DNA of 64,000 nt from Janthinobacterium sp. 1_2014MBL_MicDiv (GTDB lineage Bacteria > Pseudomonadota > Gammaproteobacteria > Burkholderiales > Burkholderiaceae_D): the NCBI RefSeq assembly GCF_001865675.1, contig NZ_CP011319.1, positions 3,906,001-3,970,000 on the forward strand, in the 5' to 3' direction. The position numbers and the translations under genes were made by a program. The notes under the pieces are model-generated. The model was not told the origin of the DNA, ran no database searches, and saw nothing but the letters and a program-made list of their open reading frames with translations. Positions 25,042 through 32,736 of the stretch are shown here, in pieces. How positions within the stretch are numbered: the first letter of the stretch is position 1; every line of letters begins with the position of its first letter.

Positions 25042-27579
25042 TTATCGCTTGTTCTTGCTTGATTTTGATACAGTTTTTGCTGCACGTGGTGCCGCCGCGG
25101 CGGGTGCCGCGGCTGGTTTCTTGCTGCGCTTCGGCTCGCCCTTGGGCGCGGCCTTGGGAGCTGCTACCTTCGGTGCGGCCTTGGCTTGCGCCTTGCCTGC
25201 AGGCTTGGCGCCATTGCTGCCATGGCCAGCCTTGACGCTGGTCTTGATCTCATGGCGCTGCTCGGTCGCGGGACCGGGCTTGACCATGGATTTCTTTTCG
25301 CCCTTGCGCTTGCCGCTGCCGTTCGGCTTGGCAGGCGCTTCTTCGCCCGCCAGTTCCGCATCGGTAACCAAACGCAGGTCGATCTTGCGCGTTTCCAGGT
25401 CGACTCTTGCCACTTGCACCGTCAGGCGGTCCGTCAATTGATAACGCTTGCCCGTGCGTTCGCCGCGCAGTTCGTGGCGCGCATCGTCGTACTGGAAGTA
25501 GTCGGTGCCCAGTTCGGTGACGTGCACCAGGCCTTCGACGAACAGGGTGTCGAGTTGCACGAACACGCCAAACGTGGTCACGCCGGTGATCGTGCCGGTG
25601 AATTCCTCGCCCAGCTTGTCCTGCATGAAGTAGCACTTGAGCCATGCTTCGACGTCGCGCGACGCTTCATCGGCGCGACGTTCGTTGGCCGAGCAATGCA
25701 CGCCCAGCGCATCCCAGATGGTCAGATCCGTCTTCTTCGGCTTGCCTTCGGCCTTGTCCTTCGCCTGCTGCTTGCGCGTGGCGTTCGACACGTTCGTGTT
25801 CAGCACGGTCTTGTCCGACAGCTTCGGCTCGTATTTCTTGCCTTGCAAGATGGCCTTGATGGCGCGGTGCGTCAACAGGTCTGGGTAGCGGCGGATCGGG
25901 CTGGTGAAGTGGGCATACGCCTCGTACGCCAGGCCGAAGTGGCCGATATTATCCGGGCTGTAGACGGCTTGCTGCATCGAGCGCAGCAACATCGTTTGCA
26001 GCAGGGCCGCGTCGGGACGCATCTTGATCTGCTGCATCAAGGTCTGGTAATCGGATGCCGATGGCGTGTCGCCGCCCGTCAGGTTCAGGCCGACCTGCTT
26101 GAGGAAGGTGCGCACTTGCGTGAGCTTTTCCTTGGTCGGGCTGGCGTGGATGCGGTAGGTGCCTGGGTGCTTGTTGCGCAGCAATAAATCGGCCGCGCAG
26201 ACGTTGGCCGCCAGCATGCACTCTTCGATGATCTTGTGCGCTTCGTTGCGCGTGCGCGGAATGATCTTTTCGATCTTGCCGGCGCTATTGCAGACGATAT
26301 ACGTTTCCGTCGTCTCGAAATCGATGGCGCCCCGCTCCGTGCGCGCCTTCAGCAAGGCGCGGTAGACGGCTTCCAGGTTCTGCAAATGCGGCAGGATGTC
26401 GGCGCGGCGTGCCGCTTCCGGCCCCTTGGTGTTGCCCAGTACGGCGGCCACTTCGTCATACGTCAAGCGCGCGGCCGAATGGATGACGGCCGGGTAGAAC
26501 TGGTACGCCTTCAATTCGCCCTTGTCGCTGACGACGGCGTCGCAGACGAGGGTCAGGCGGTCGACGGCCGGGTTCAGCGAGCACAGGCCATTCGACAGCT
26601 TTTCCGGCAGCATCGGGATCACGCGGCGCGGGAAGTAGACGGACGTGCTGCGTTCGAGCGCGTCGGCATCGAGCGCGTCGTTCGGTTTCACGTAATGGCT
26701 GACGTCGGCGATGGCGACGATCAGGCGGAAGCAGTTGGCGCGGCCGATCTTGACGGGCTCGCAATACACGGCATCGTCGAAATCGCGCGCGTCTTCGCCG
26801 TCGATGGTGACCAAGGGCACGTCGCGCAAGTCGACACGGTCTTTCAGGTCGGCGGCACGCACTTCGAACGGCAGTTTTTCAGCTTGCTTGAGGGCGGCGG
26901 CGGAAAAGATGTGCGGCACGTTGAATTTACGCACGGCAATCTCGATTTCCATGCCGGGGTCGTCCAGGGCACCGAGCACTTCGACGATCTTGCCGACGGG
27001 CTGCTTGAAGCGCATCGGCTGCTCGGTCAGCTCGACGCTGACGATCTGGCCGGCCTTCGCCTTGCCCAGCGAACCGGTCACTAAAATGTCCTGGCCGATG
27101 CGCTGGTCTTCCGGCGCCACGACCCAGGTGCCGTTTTCCTGGATCAGGCGGCCGATGACGTGGGTATTGGCGCGCTGCGTGACTTCCACGATCGTGCCTT
27201 CCGGACGGCCGCGGCGGTCGGTGCCGACGATGCGGGCCATGACCTTGTCGCCATGCAGTACTTTCTGCATTTCTTTCTCAGGCAGGAACAGGTCGGCGCT
27301 GGCGTCGTCGGGAATGACGAAACCGAATCCATCGCGGTGGCTGGTGACGCGACCGGCGACGAGCGCGCTCTGGTCGGCCAGCGCGAACACGCCGCCGGCA
27401 TCAGACTTGAGCTGGCCGTCGCGCTCCATCGCCTTCAGGCGACGGACCAGGACATCCATGGAATCGGCATGCACTTGCAGCGTTTTCCCGAGAGACTGCG
27501 GATCGAGAGGCGCGTTGACGCTGCGGAATATGCCGAGAATGTCCTCCCGGCTGGGGATGGTGTGGGTATTTTGGCTCAA
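25042..27579 (-). CDS. rnr: Ribonuclease R (3'-5' exoribonuclease)
   Basis: A processive 3'-5' exoribonuclease that degrades structured RNA, including defective tRNA, rRNA and mRNA. The 845-residue product has an N-terminal helix-turn-helix and cold-shock domains (GFGFVIPDDASADLFLPEKEM). The RNB catalytic domain has DGEDARDFDDAVYCEP near residue 260, carrying the metal-binding Asp residues. An S1 domain follows (GEEFTGTITGVTTFGVFVQ, about residues 650-735). The last 80 residues are a Lys/Ala/Pro-rich basic tail. Two adjacent inverted repeats lie within 110 bp upstream of the start codon. Confidence 0.95.
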   Translation of the reverse strand: MSQNTHTIPSREDILGIFRSVNAPLDPQSLGKTLQVHADSMDVLVRRLKAMERDGQLKSDAGGVFALADQSALVAGRVTSHRDGFGFVIPDDASADLFLPEKEMQKVLHGDKVMARIVGTDRRGRPEGTIVEVTQRANTHVIGRLIQENGTWVVAPEDQRIGQDILVTGSLGKAKAGQIVSVELTEQPMRFKQPVGKIVEVLGALDDPGMEIEIAVRKFNVPHIFSAAALKQAEKLPFEVRAADLKDRVDLRDVPLVTIDGEDARDFDDAVYCEPVKIGRANCFRLIVAIADVSHYVKPNDALDADALERSTSVYFPRRVIPMLPEKLSNGLCSLNPAVDRLTLVCDAVVSDKGELKAYQFYPAVIHSAARLTYDEVAAVLGNTKGPEAARRADILPHLQNLEAVYRALLKARTERGAIDFETTETYIVCNSAGKIEKIIPRTRNEAHKIIEECMLAANVCAADLLLRNKHPGTYRIHASPTKEKLTQVRTFLKQVGLNLTGGDTPSASDYQTLMQQIKMRPDAALLQTMLLRSMQQAVYSPDNIGHFGLAYEAYAHFTSPIRRYPDLLTHRAIKAILQGKKYEPKLSDKTVLNTNVSNATRKQQAKDKAEGKPKKTDLTIWDALGVHCSANERRADEASRDVEAWLKCYFMQDKLGEEFTGTITGVTTFGVFVQLDTLFVEGLVHVTELGTDYFQYDDARHELRGERTGKRYQLTDRLTVQVARVDLETRKIDLRLVTDAELAGEEAPAKPNGSGKRKGEKKSMVKPGPATEQRHEIKTSVKAGHGSNGAKPAGKAQAKAAPKVAAPKAAPKGEPKRSKKPAAAPAAAAPRAAKTVSKSSKNKR

Positions 27580-27632
27580 AAGTATTTCTATAGTTGGTAT
27601 TGACAGTGATCAAACGGAGAACAAAGACCGAT

Positions 27633-27680
27633 GACATCACCGTCAATATTGACGCGGTGATGTCCGGTAGTGTACCGGAC
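27633..27680. repeat. Two abutting inverted repeats upstream of rnr
   Basis: GACATCACCGTCAAT at 27633-27647 faces ATTGACGCGGTGATGTC at 27648-27664 (2-base insertion in one arm; perfect core CGTCAATATTGACG at 27641-27654). It is followed by GTCCGGTA-GTG-TACCGGAC at 27662-27680. The 410-bp gap between rnr and the first tRNA holds these dyads, two tRNA promoter candidates and no gene. Confidence 0.55.
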
Positions 27681-27768
27681 GACGCCTTGGTTTGCCTAAC
27701 GGACAGCGTAGCGGAAACCGTACAAGTACCCCGCCGATGAAAAAAAGGAGAAAAGCTGCGCAATGCAT

Positions 27769-27796
27769 TTGACTTCGGCAAATATTGCTCTATAAT
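27769..27796 (+). promoter_or_regulatory. Promoter upstream of first tRNA-Leu
   Basis: TTGACT at 27769-27774 and TATAAT at 27791-27796 with a 16-bp spacer. A second isolated TATAAT occurs at 27910-27915, about 75 bp before the tRNA, without a good -35. The long leader between them would be removed by tRNA processing. Confidence 0.65.
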
Positions 27797-27989
27797 CTCG
27801 GTCTCTTGCAGCGACAAACCTTCACGGGAATGCAGTTGCAGGAAAGCGGTACAGGGTTGATGTGCAGTATGGAGCGAAAGCTCATCTGGCGCAAAACTCT
27901 TCAAGTCGCTATAATAGCAGAATTGTTGTTGTAAGTTGTTTTGCAACAAATACTCGAGCAGTAAAAAGTAGTAAGTCAGCAGCATCAGT

Positions 27990-28074
27990 GCCCACGTGGC
28001 GGAATTGGTAGACGCGCATGGTTCAGGTCCATGTGCCTTCGGGTGTAGGGGTTCGAGTCCCTTCGTGGGCACCA
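27990..28074 (+). tRNA. tRNA-Leu (anticodon CAG), copy 1
   Basis: A class II tRNA of 85 nt including an encoded CCA. The acceptor stem GCCCACG pairs with CGTGGGC. The D-arm is GGAATTGGTAGACG. The anticodon stem CATGG/CCATG holds the loop TTCAGGT, with CAG at 28024-28026. A long variable arm (GTGCCTTCGGGTGTA) precedes the T-arm GGGGTTCGAGTCCC. It decodes CUG. It has its own promoter and terminator. Confidence 0.98.
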
Positions 28075-28087
28075 TTACCTAATTCGC

Positions 28088-28125
28088 AAAAAAGCCGCAA
28101 ACTTTCACGAGTTTGCGGCTTTTTT
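28088..28125 (+). terminator. Rho-independent terminator after tRNA-Leu copy 1
   Basis: GCCGCAAAC at 28094-28102 pairs with GTTTGCGGC at 28111-28119, flanked by A6 and T6 runs. It belongs to the 151-bp repeat, so the same terminator recurs after copy 4. Confidence 0.92.
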
Positions 28126-28263
28126 CATGGTCGCAGCCACGACATCGGCGGCCAGGCAGTTAATTATCAAAAAGAAACTTCCTCCCATCCATTTGATAGT
28201 ATATTGACATCTCCCCATGCCACGCATCACGCTTGGCTGGCAACGGCATTTTGGAGATAAGTC

Positions 28264-30495
28264 ATGACATGCAGGCCCCGCAAACACCAACGAATTCTTC
28301 TCGGCAGCTTTATGGCATTGAGCCTCGGCGCTGGCGCCAGCCCGGCGGCGGACTGGGTGAGCACCCGCTCCAGCAGCCCGGAAATCGTCAAGCCGGCGCC
28401 GGAACAGGTGCAATTGCAGGTGCAAAATCCGCCGTCCTTCGCCTGGCCGCGCCATGGCAGTTATCCCGCACAATATGTCGTGGAGATTGCGCCGGTTGGC
28501 GGCGCCGCGAGCAGCTACACCGTCTCGCGCAACTTCCTGCTGCCATCGAGCGCACTGCCTCCCGGCCAGTATGAATGGCGCGTGAGCCCACGCGCCACAT
28601 CCCCCGACTGGTCCGACAAGCGCCCGTTTACCATCGACAGCAATTCACGCAATTTTGTCGTTCCCGAATCGTCCGAGCTGGCGAGCACCGTGCGGGCCCA
28701 TCCGCGCCCCCGCCAGTTGCCAGCTTCATTTGCGCAAGCCAGCGCCTGGGATGCCGCCATGGATGGCAAACGGCGCCCCTTCCTGAACCGGCTCGTCAGC
28801 GAAGTCAATCTGAATACCACCGCCGTGGCCAGCGTCAACGATGGCCTGTGGACCACGCCCAACGATGGCGGCCAGTACGGCCGCATCGCCAATGCCGCCG
28901 GCGCCGTGATCCGGCAAATGGAGGCGGCCGCCCTGCTATTTCGCCTGACACAGGAACGCAGGTATCTGGACGAAGCCATAGTGCGCGGCGACCAGCTGGC
29001 CGCGCTGAGTCCGGATGGACCCACCAGCTATAAAGCCCAGGATCAGGTGGCGCGCATGATTGCCCTGGTACTCGCCAAGGGCGCCGATTTCCTGTGGCTG
29101 GACCTGGACCTGCCACGCCGCAGCCGCTGGCTGTCGGTCGCCGCGCAACGACTGACACCCATTTATGCCGATCTGTCCGCCGCCGGCGGGCGCCTGGATC
29201 AATCCCCCATGGACTCGCACGGCGTCGAGGCACTCGGCTACCTTGCCGCCACCTCAACCTTGCTGCTCGACGCCAGGCCGGAAGCGCAAGCCTGGTTCGA
29301 CTTCGCCGTGCGCTCGTACATGCATATCGTCCACGTCTGGAGCGGTCCGGAAGGCGGCTTTGCCAATGGCTCGGCGTATGGCCAGTACACCACCGACATG
29401 CAACTGCAATTATGGCAACCGCTGGCCGAAGCCACTGGCGTCAGCCTGTTCAACAAACCCTGGGCCGCGGGATTTTCCGATTATTTCATGCAGTTCATTC
29501 CACCGAACGCACCGCGCCACGTCTTCGGCGATGTCCATGAAAGCAAGCCGGACCCGGCGCTCCTGAAGGCGTATGTGGCACGGCAAGCCACGCCGGCGGC
29601 GGCCTGGTACAGCAGCCAGCCAGGCGCGCAGGAAAATCCCATTACCCTGCTGCAAGCACCCTACCCGCTCCCCGCCGACACAATCGCGCCCGAGGCACCA
29701 CCCAACGCCATGCTCTTTCCCAGCATCGGCTGGGCTGCCATGCACAGCGACATGAGCAACCCGGCCCGCACTTCCGTCTACTTCAAGTCGAGCCCGTTTG
29801 GCGCCTTCAATCACAGCCACGGCGATCAAAACAGCCTGGTCATCAACAGCGGCGGCAAGCCACTGCTGATCGAAGCCGGCTACCAGGACTACTATGCATC
29901 GCCGCTCTCGAAAAGCTGGTACCGCCAGTCGCGTGCGCACAACGCCATCACATTTGATGGCGGCAAAGGCCAGTTCATCGAAGGCCATTACGAGATGCGC
30001 TACAAAAACGGCAAGATCACGACATTCACGCACGCGACAGACCTCGACTACGTGGAAGGCGATGCCAGCGCCGCCTACAGCAACGACTTGAGCCTGGCCA
30101 AGCGTCAGGTATGGTATTCGCGCCTGAACGACGTGGTGGTGGTGCGCGACAAGCTGAACTCCGCCACAGCCCGCACTTTCGAGTGGAATATCCATGCGCT
30201 CAATACCTTATACCTGTACCCGAATGGCCGGGCCAGCATAGAAAATGGCACGGCTTCGCTGTGCCTGCAATCACTACGGCCGGACGAGGAGCAATTGTCC
30301 GGCTTTAGCGCCCCCAATCCGCCCCTGGAAGCCAGCCAGCAACATGCCGCCTATATCAAGACGACCCCGGCCATGACGGCGGAGTTCCTGATCGTGCTCG
30401 ATGTCGGCTGCAAATCGGTGCCCACCTCCTTGCAGCTGGTGCCTGGCGGACGCTTGCTGCAGATAGGCACGCAAACCATCACCCTGCCGCAATAA
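28264..30495 (+). CDS. Secreted heparinase II/III-type polysaccharide lyase (DUF4962 + Hepar_II_III)
   Basis: Predicted to cleave uronic-acid polysaccharides by beta-elimination outside the cytoplasm. The 743-residue product begins with a signal peptide (RILLGSFMALSLGAGASPAAD). Residues 35-135 are a DUF4962-type beta domain (NPPSFAWPRHGSYPAQYVVEIAP, LPPGQYEWRVSP). An alpha/alpha-toroid follows (about 150-460; DSHGVEALGYLAATSTLLLDARPEAQAWFD). The C-terminal beta-sandwich carries FNHSHGDQNSLVI, LIEAGYQDYY and WYRQSRAHNAITFDG, which hold the His and Tyr residues used by this fold. ATG 28264 is preceded by TTGGAGAT. The substrate (alginate, heparin-like or other) cannot be read from sequence. The gene stands alone between tRNA-Leu genes, with no transporter or regulator. 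Confidence 0.85.
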   Translation: MTCRPRKHQRILLGSFMALSLGAGASPAADWVSTRSSSPEIVKPAPEQVQLQVQNPPSFAWPRHGSYPAQYVVEIAPVGGAASSYTVSRNFLLPSSALPPGQYEWRVSPRATSPDWSDKRPFTIDSNSRNFVVPESSELASTVRAHPRPRQLPASFAQASAWDAAMDGKRRPFLNRLVSEVNLNTTAVASVNDGLWTTPNDGGQYGRIANAAGAVIRQMEAAALLFRLTQERRYLDEAIVRGDQLAALSPDGPTSYKAQDQVARMIALVLAKGADFLWLDLDLPRRSRWLSVAAQRLTPIYADLSAAGGRLDQSPMDSHGVEALGYLAATSTLLLDARPEAQAWFDFAVRSYMHIVHVWSGPEGGFANGSAYGQYTTDMQLQLWQPLAEATGVSLFNKPWAAGFSDYFMQFIPPNAPRHVFGDVHESKPDPALLKAYVARQATPAAAWYSSQPGAQENPITLLQAPYPLPADTIAPEAPPNAMLFPSIGWAAMHSDMSNPARTSVYFKSSPFGAFNHSHGDQNSLVINSGGKPLLIEAGYQDYYASPLSKSWYRQSRAHNAITFDGGKGQFIEGHYEMRYKNGKITTFTHATDLDYVEGDASAAYSNDLSLAKRQVWYSRLNDVVVVRDKLNSATARTFEWNIHALNTLYLYPNGRASIENGTASLCLQSLRPDEEQLSGFSAPNPPLEASQQHAAYIKTTPAMTAEFLIVLDVGCKSVPTSLQLVPGGRLLQIGTQTITLPQ

Positions 30496-30504
30496 GCGGC
30501 AAAG

Positions 30505-30529
30505 GCCTGTTTTTGCTTAAAAAACAGGC
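30505..30529 (+). terminator. Hairpins after the polysaccharide lyase gene
   Basis: GCCTGTTTTT (30505-30514) pairs with AAAAAACAGGC (30519-30529) starting 9 bases past the stop codon. A second A/T-rich stem-loop lies at about 30554-30594. Neither ends in a clean T-run, so termination is probable rather than certain. Confidence 0.55.
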
Positions 30530-30609
30530 AGAATTATCCCCTCTTTCATAGGGAAATGCCTTTTTTCAAGTGAAAAAGGTATTTCTTGAAGAAAAGTGCA
30601 AAATGTTGA

Positions 30610-30638
30610 TTGACCGAATGCGCGCCAGCCCTTATGAT
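30610..30638 (+). promoter_or_regulatory. Promoter of the three-gene tRNA-Leu cluster
   Basis: TTGACC at 30610-30615 and TATGAT at 30633-30638 with a 17-bp spacer, 49 bp before tRNA copy 2. It makes the right-hand tRNA cluster independent of the lyase gene and of copy 1. Confidence 0.7.
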
Positions 30639-30687
30639 TTTGTCCTCGCTGCAGAACACGCAGCGACTAGCAGCAAGCAGTAACAAT

Positions 30688-30772
30688 GCCCACGTGGCGG
30701 AATTGGTAGACGCGCATGGTTCAGGTCCATGTGCCTTCGGGTGTAGGGGTTCGAGTCCCTTCGTGGGCACCA
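30688..30772 (+). tRNA. tRNA-Leu (anticodon CAG), copy 2
   Basis: Same 85-nt sequence as the copy at 27990, encoded CCA included, anticodon CAG. First gene of the right-hand cluster. The spacer after it contains GCAGTAAAAAGTAGTAAG, a sequence also found just upstream of copy 1. Confidence 0.98.
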
Positions 30773-30845
30773 CCAGCAACGGTTTGCATGACGTTGTGAT
30801 CCGCAGTAAAAAGTAGTAAGGTAGCACAGCAGTTAGCAGCACAAT

Positions 30846-30930
30846 GCCCACGTGGCGGAATTGGTAGACGCGCATGGTTCAGGTCCATGTGCCTTCGGGT
30901 GTAGGGGTTCGAGTCCCTTCGTGGGCACCA
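30846..30930 (+). tRNA. tRNA-Leu (anticodon CAG), copy 3
   Basis: Identical by eye to the other three copies, encoded CCA included. It is separated by 73 bp from copy 2 and 81 bp from copy 4; both spacers share the motif ATCCGCAGTAAA. No terminator is seen before copy 4, so the cluster reads as one precursor transcript. Confidence 0.98.
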
Positions 30931-31011
30931 CCAGCAACGAGTCGTTCATCGTTGTAATCCGCAGTAAAGTAGTGAGACATCGCAGTAACAGTAGCAACAA
31001 GCAGCATCAGT

Positions 31012-31096
31012 GCCCACGTGGCGGAATTGGTAGACGCGCATGGTTCAGGTCCATGTGCCTTCGGGTGTAGGGGTTCGAGTCCCTTCGTGGGCACCA
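31012..31096 (+). tRNA. tRNA-Leu (anticodon CAG), copy 4
   Basis: Fourth identical 85-nt gene with encoded CCA. It lies within the right 151-bp repeat and ends the cluster with the same terminator as copy 1. Confidence 0.98.
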
Positions 31097-31109
31097 TTAC
31101 CTAATTCGC

Positions 31110-31147
31110 AAAAAAGCCGCAAACTTTCACGAGTTTGCGGCTTTTTT
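31110..31147 (+). terminator. Rho-independent terminator after the tRNA-Leu cluster
   Basis: Same GCCGCAAAC/GTTTGCGGC stem with A6 and T6 flanks as at 28088. The symmetrical flanks could also terminate the convergent qorB transcript. Confidence 0.92.
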
Positions 31148-31193
31148 CATTCCAGAATGCCGCGCAGTCTTCCCGACCTGCGGCACCCTTCCC

Positions 31194-32045
31194 TTATTTG
31201 ACCAGCGCCGCCTTCACGGCCTCGGCCAGGGTCGTCGTCGGACGGCCGATCAGCGTACTCAGCTGCTTGCCGTTCTCTTCCAGCCCGCCTTGCGCCGCGC
31301 CCGCATCGGAATCGGCCAGCAAATCGGCAAAGCCTTCCGGCACGCCCACGCCGACCAGGGCCGCCTTGAAGTCCGCCTGCGGCATATCCTTGTAGACGAT
31401 GCCCTTGCCCGACTGGCGCGCCACTTCGGCCGCATAGTCCGTCAAGGTAAAGCCGTGGTCGCCTGCCAGTTCATATATGGCTTGCGGCTGCTGCGCCGTC
31501 AGGACGGCAGCGGCGGCGGCGGCGTAGTCGGCGCGCGCGGCCGACGAGAAGCGGCCCTGTTGCGCCGCGCCCAGCACGACGCCGTGCTCGAGCACGGGCG
31601 CCAGGTGTTCCGTATGGTTTTCCAGGTACCAGCCGTTGCGCAGGAAACTATAGGGCAAGCCGGAGGCGCGGATGGCCGCTTCCGTCACCACGTGCTCGGC
31701 GGCCAGGCCCAGCGGCGACGTATCGGCGCGCAGGACGCTGGTGTAGGCGAGCAGCGCCACACCGGCGCGCCTGGCTGCTTCGATGACGTTCTGGTGCTGC
31801 TGCGCGCGCTGGCCCACTTCGCTCGACGAGATCAGCAGGATTTTCGTTGCCCCCTGGAATGCCGCATCGAGGCTGGCGCCATCGTTGTAATCGGCCTGGC
31901 GCACTTGCACGCCTTGGGCGGCCAGGCTGGCGGCCTTGGCCGGGTTGCGCACGGCGGCAATGATATTGCCAGCAGGGATGGATTTGAGCAGGCTGGCGAT
32001 GACGTGCTGGCCCAGCTTGCCTGTGGCGCCGGTAATGACGATCAT
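31194..32045 (-). CDS. qorB: NAD(P)H:quinone oxidoreductase, NmrA/SDR fold
   Basis: Very similar to E. coli QorB (YtfG), which reduces quinones with NADPH. The 283-residue Rossmann protein has MIVITGATGKLGQHVI (GxxGxxG), AAVRNPAKA, ADYNDGASLDAAFQGATKILLISSSEVGQR, ADTSPLGLAAEH, SFLRNGWYLEN and LADSDAGAAQGGLEENGKQLSTLIGRPTTTL. These blocks match that subfamily nearly position by position. It is divergent from an HxlR-type gene matching E. coli ytfH, the arrangement known for qorB/ytfH, with a shared promoter-operator between them. AAGGAG precedes the ATG. Confidence 0.92.
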   Translation of the reverse strand: MIVITGATGKLGQHVIASLLKSIPAGNIIAAVRNPAKAASLAAQGVQVRQADYNDGASLDAAFQGATKILLISSSEVGQRAQQHQNVIEAARRAGVALLAYTSVLRADTSPLGLAAEHVVTEAAIRASGLPYSFLRNGWYLENHTEHLAPVLEHGVVLGAAQQGRFSSAARADYAAAAAAVLTAQQPQAIYELAGDHGFTLTDYAAEVARQSGKGIVYKDMPQADFKAALVGVGVPEGFADLLADSDAGAAQGGLEENGKQLSTLIGRPTTTLAEAVKAALVK

Positions 32046-32055
32046 GATTTTCTCC

Positions 32056-32125
32056 TTGGAAGGTGATGGCTAAAATCCTATAATAGGACTATTGCTTACT
32101 TATTGTAAGTACGTACCTTTTGGTA
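32056..32125. promoter_or_regulatory. Overlapping divergent promoters and operator for qorB and the HxlR gene
   Basis: The palindrome CCTATAATAGG (32077-32087) supplies both -10 elements. On the plus strand, TTGGAA 32056-32061, 17 bp, TATAAT 32079-32084. On the minus strand, TTACAA (32108-32103), 17 bp, TATTAT (32085-32080). The dyad CTTACTTATTGTAAG (32095-32109) covers the minus -35 and the plus start region. A second dyad TACC-TTTT-GGTA lies at 32114-32125. Repressor binding here would block both genes at once. Confidence 0.7.
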
Positions 32126-32194
32126 AGTATGAGATTTTCTTTTCCATGCATCACCCGGCGCGCTTGATGACGCCACTTTTACGGACACCCTATC

Positions 32195-32623
32195 ATGGAC
32201 ATAGACACTCCCGGCGCCAGCATGCGCGCCGCCCTCGCCCGGCAAAACCAGGGGGCGCACCTGCTGGCGGCCGCCTGTCCGTCGCGTGCCGTGCTCAGCC
32301 ACCTGACCAGCCGCTGGGCCGTGCTCGTGCTGGTTCTGCTGCTGAGCGGTACGCGGCGTTTTAGCGAGCTGCGCCGTGAAGTGGGCGGCGTCAGCGAGAA
32401 AATGCTGGCGCAAACCCTGGAAGCGCTGGCCGGCGACGGTTTCGTGCTGCGCCAGGCCTACCTGGTGATTCCGCCGAAAGTGGAGTACAGCCTGACGCCG
32501 CTGGGACGCGAGGCGGCCGAACGCCTGGCCGTGCTGGTCGACTGGATAGAGGATAATTACCCGCGTATCGAACAGGCGCGCGCCGAGCTGGCAGCGACGC
32601 CGGAGGCGAAAAACGCCGCTTGA
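32195..32623 (+). CDS. HxlR-family transcriptional regulator (YtfH-like)
   Basis: A 142-residue MarR-like winged-helix regulator of the HxlR type. Diagnostic stretches are CPSRAVLSHLTSRWAVLVLVLLLSGTRRFSELRREVGGVSEKMLAQTLEAL and PPKVEYSLTPLGREAAERLAVLVDWIE. The first contains the family Cys before the DNA-binding helix; in redox-sensing relatives such a Cys is the switch. It is divergent from qorB and most resembles E. coli YtfH, so it is likely the qorB repressor responding to electrophiles or quinones. That signal is inferred. Confidence 0.9.
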   Translation: MDIDTPGASMRAALARQNQGAHLLAAACPSRAVLSHLTSRWAVLVLVLLLSGTRRFSELRREVGGVSEKMLAQTLEALAGDGFVLRQAYLVIPPKVEYSLTPLGREAAERLAVLVDWIEDNYPRIEQARAELAATPEAKNAA

Positions 32624-32736
32624 AGCGGGCGTGACGGTCGCGCAAACGCGTTGCTTTGCATAATTATTAATTATCGTTTACTCCTCCTTGCCTTGATGTA
32701 ATATTAGTCCCATGAACCGCGTAAGGGCGCGACACC

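Larger units (their letters stand above)
27978..28128 (+). repeat. 151-bp direct repeat, left copy (tRNA plus terminator)
   Basis: Runs from AGCAGCATCAG through the tRNA-Leu and its terminator to TTTTTTCAT. By eye it is identical to 31000-31150. The two copies bracket the polysaccharide lyase gene and two further tRNA-Leu genes. Confidence 0.85.
31000..31150 (+). repeat. 151-bp direct repeat, right copy (tRNA plus terminator)
   Basis: Identical by eye to 27978-28128, including the flanking AGCAGCATCAG and the terminator. The distance between the two copies (left start to left start) is 3022 bp. Confidence 0.85.

Noticed and set aside
27401..28075. Minus-strand frames covering the tRNA-Leu genes (also near 30546-31097)
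   Set aside because: They read straight through tRNA sequence, and the protein segments repeat because the tRNAs repeat. They are not genes.
27978..31150. Integrative element or prophage in the tRNA-Leu locus
   Set aside because: No integrase, excisionase or phage gene. The repeats cover the whole tRNA plus terminator rather than a short att core. Recombination within a tRNA array explains it better.
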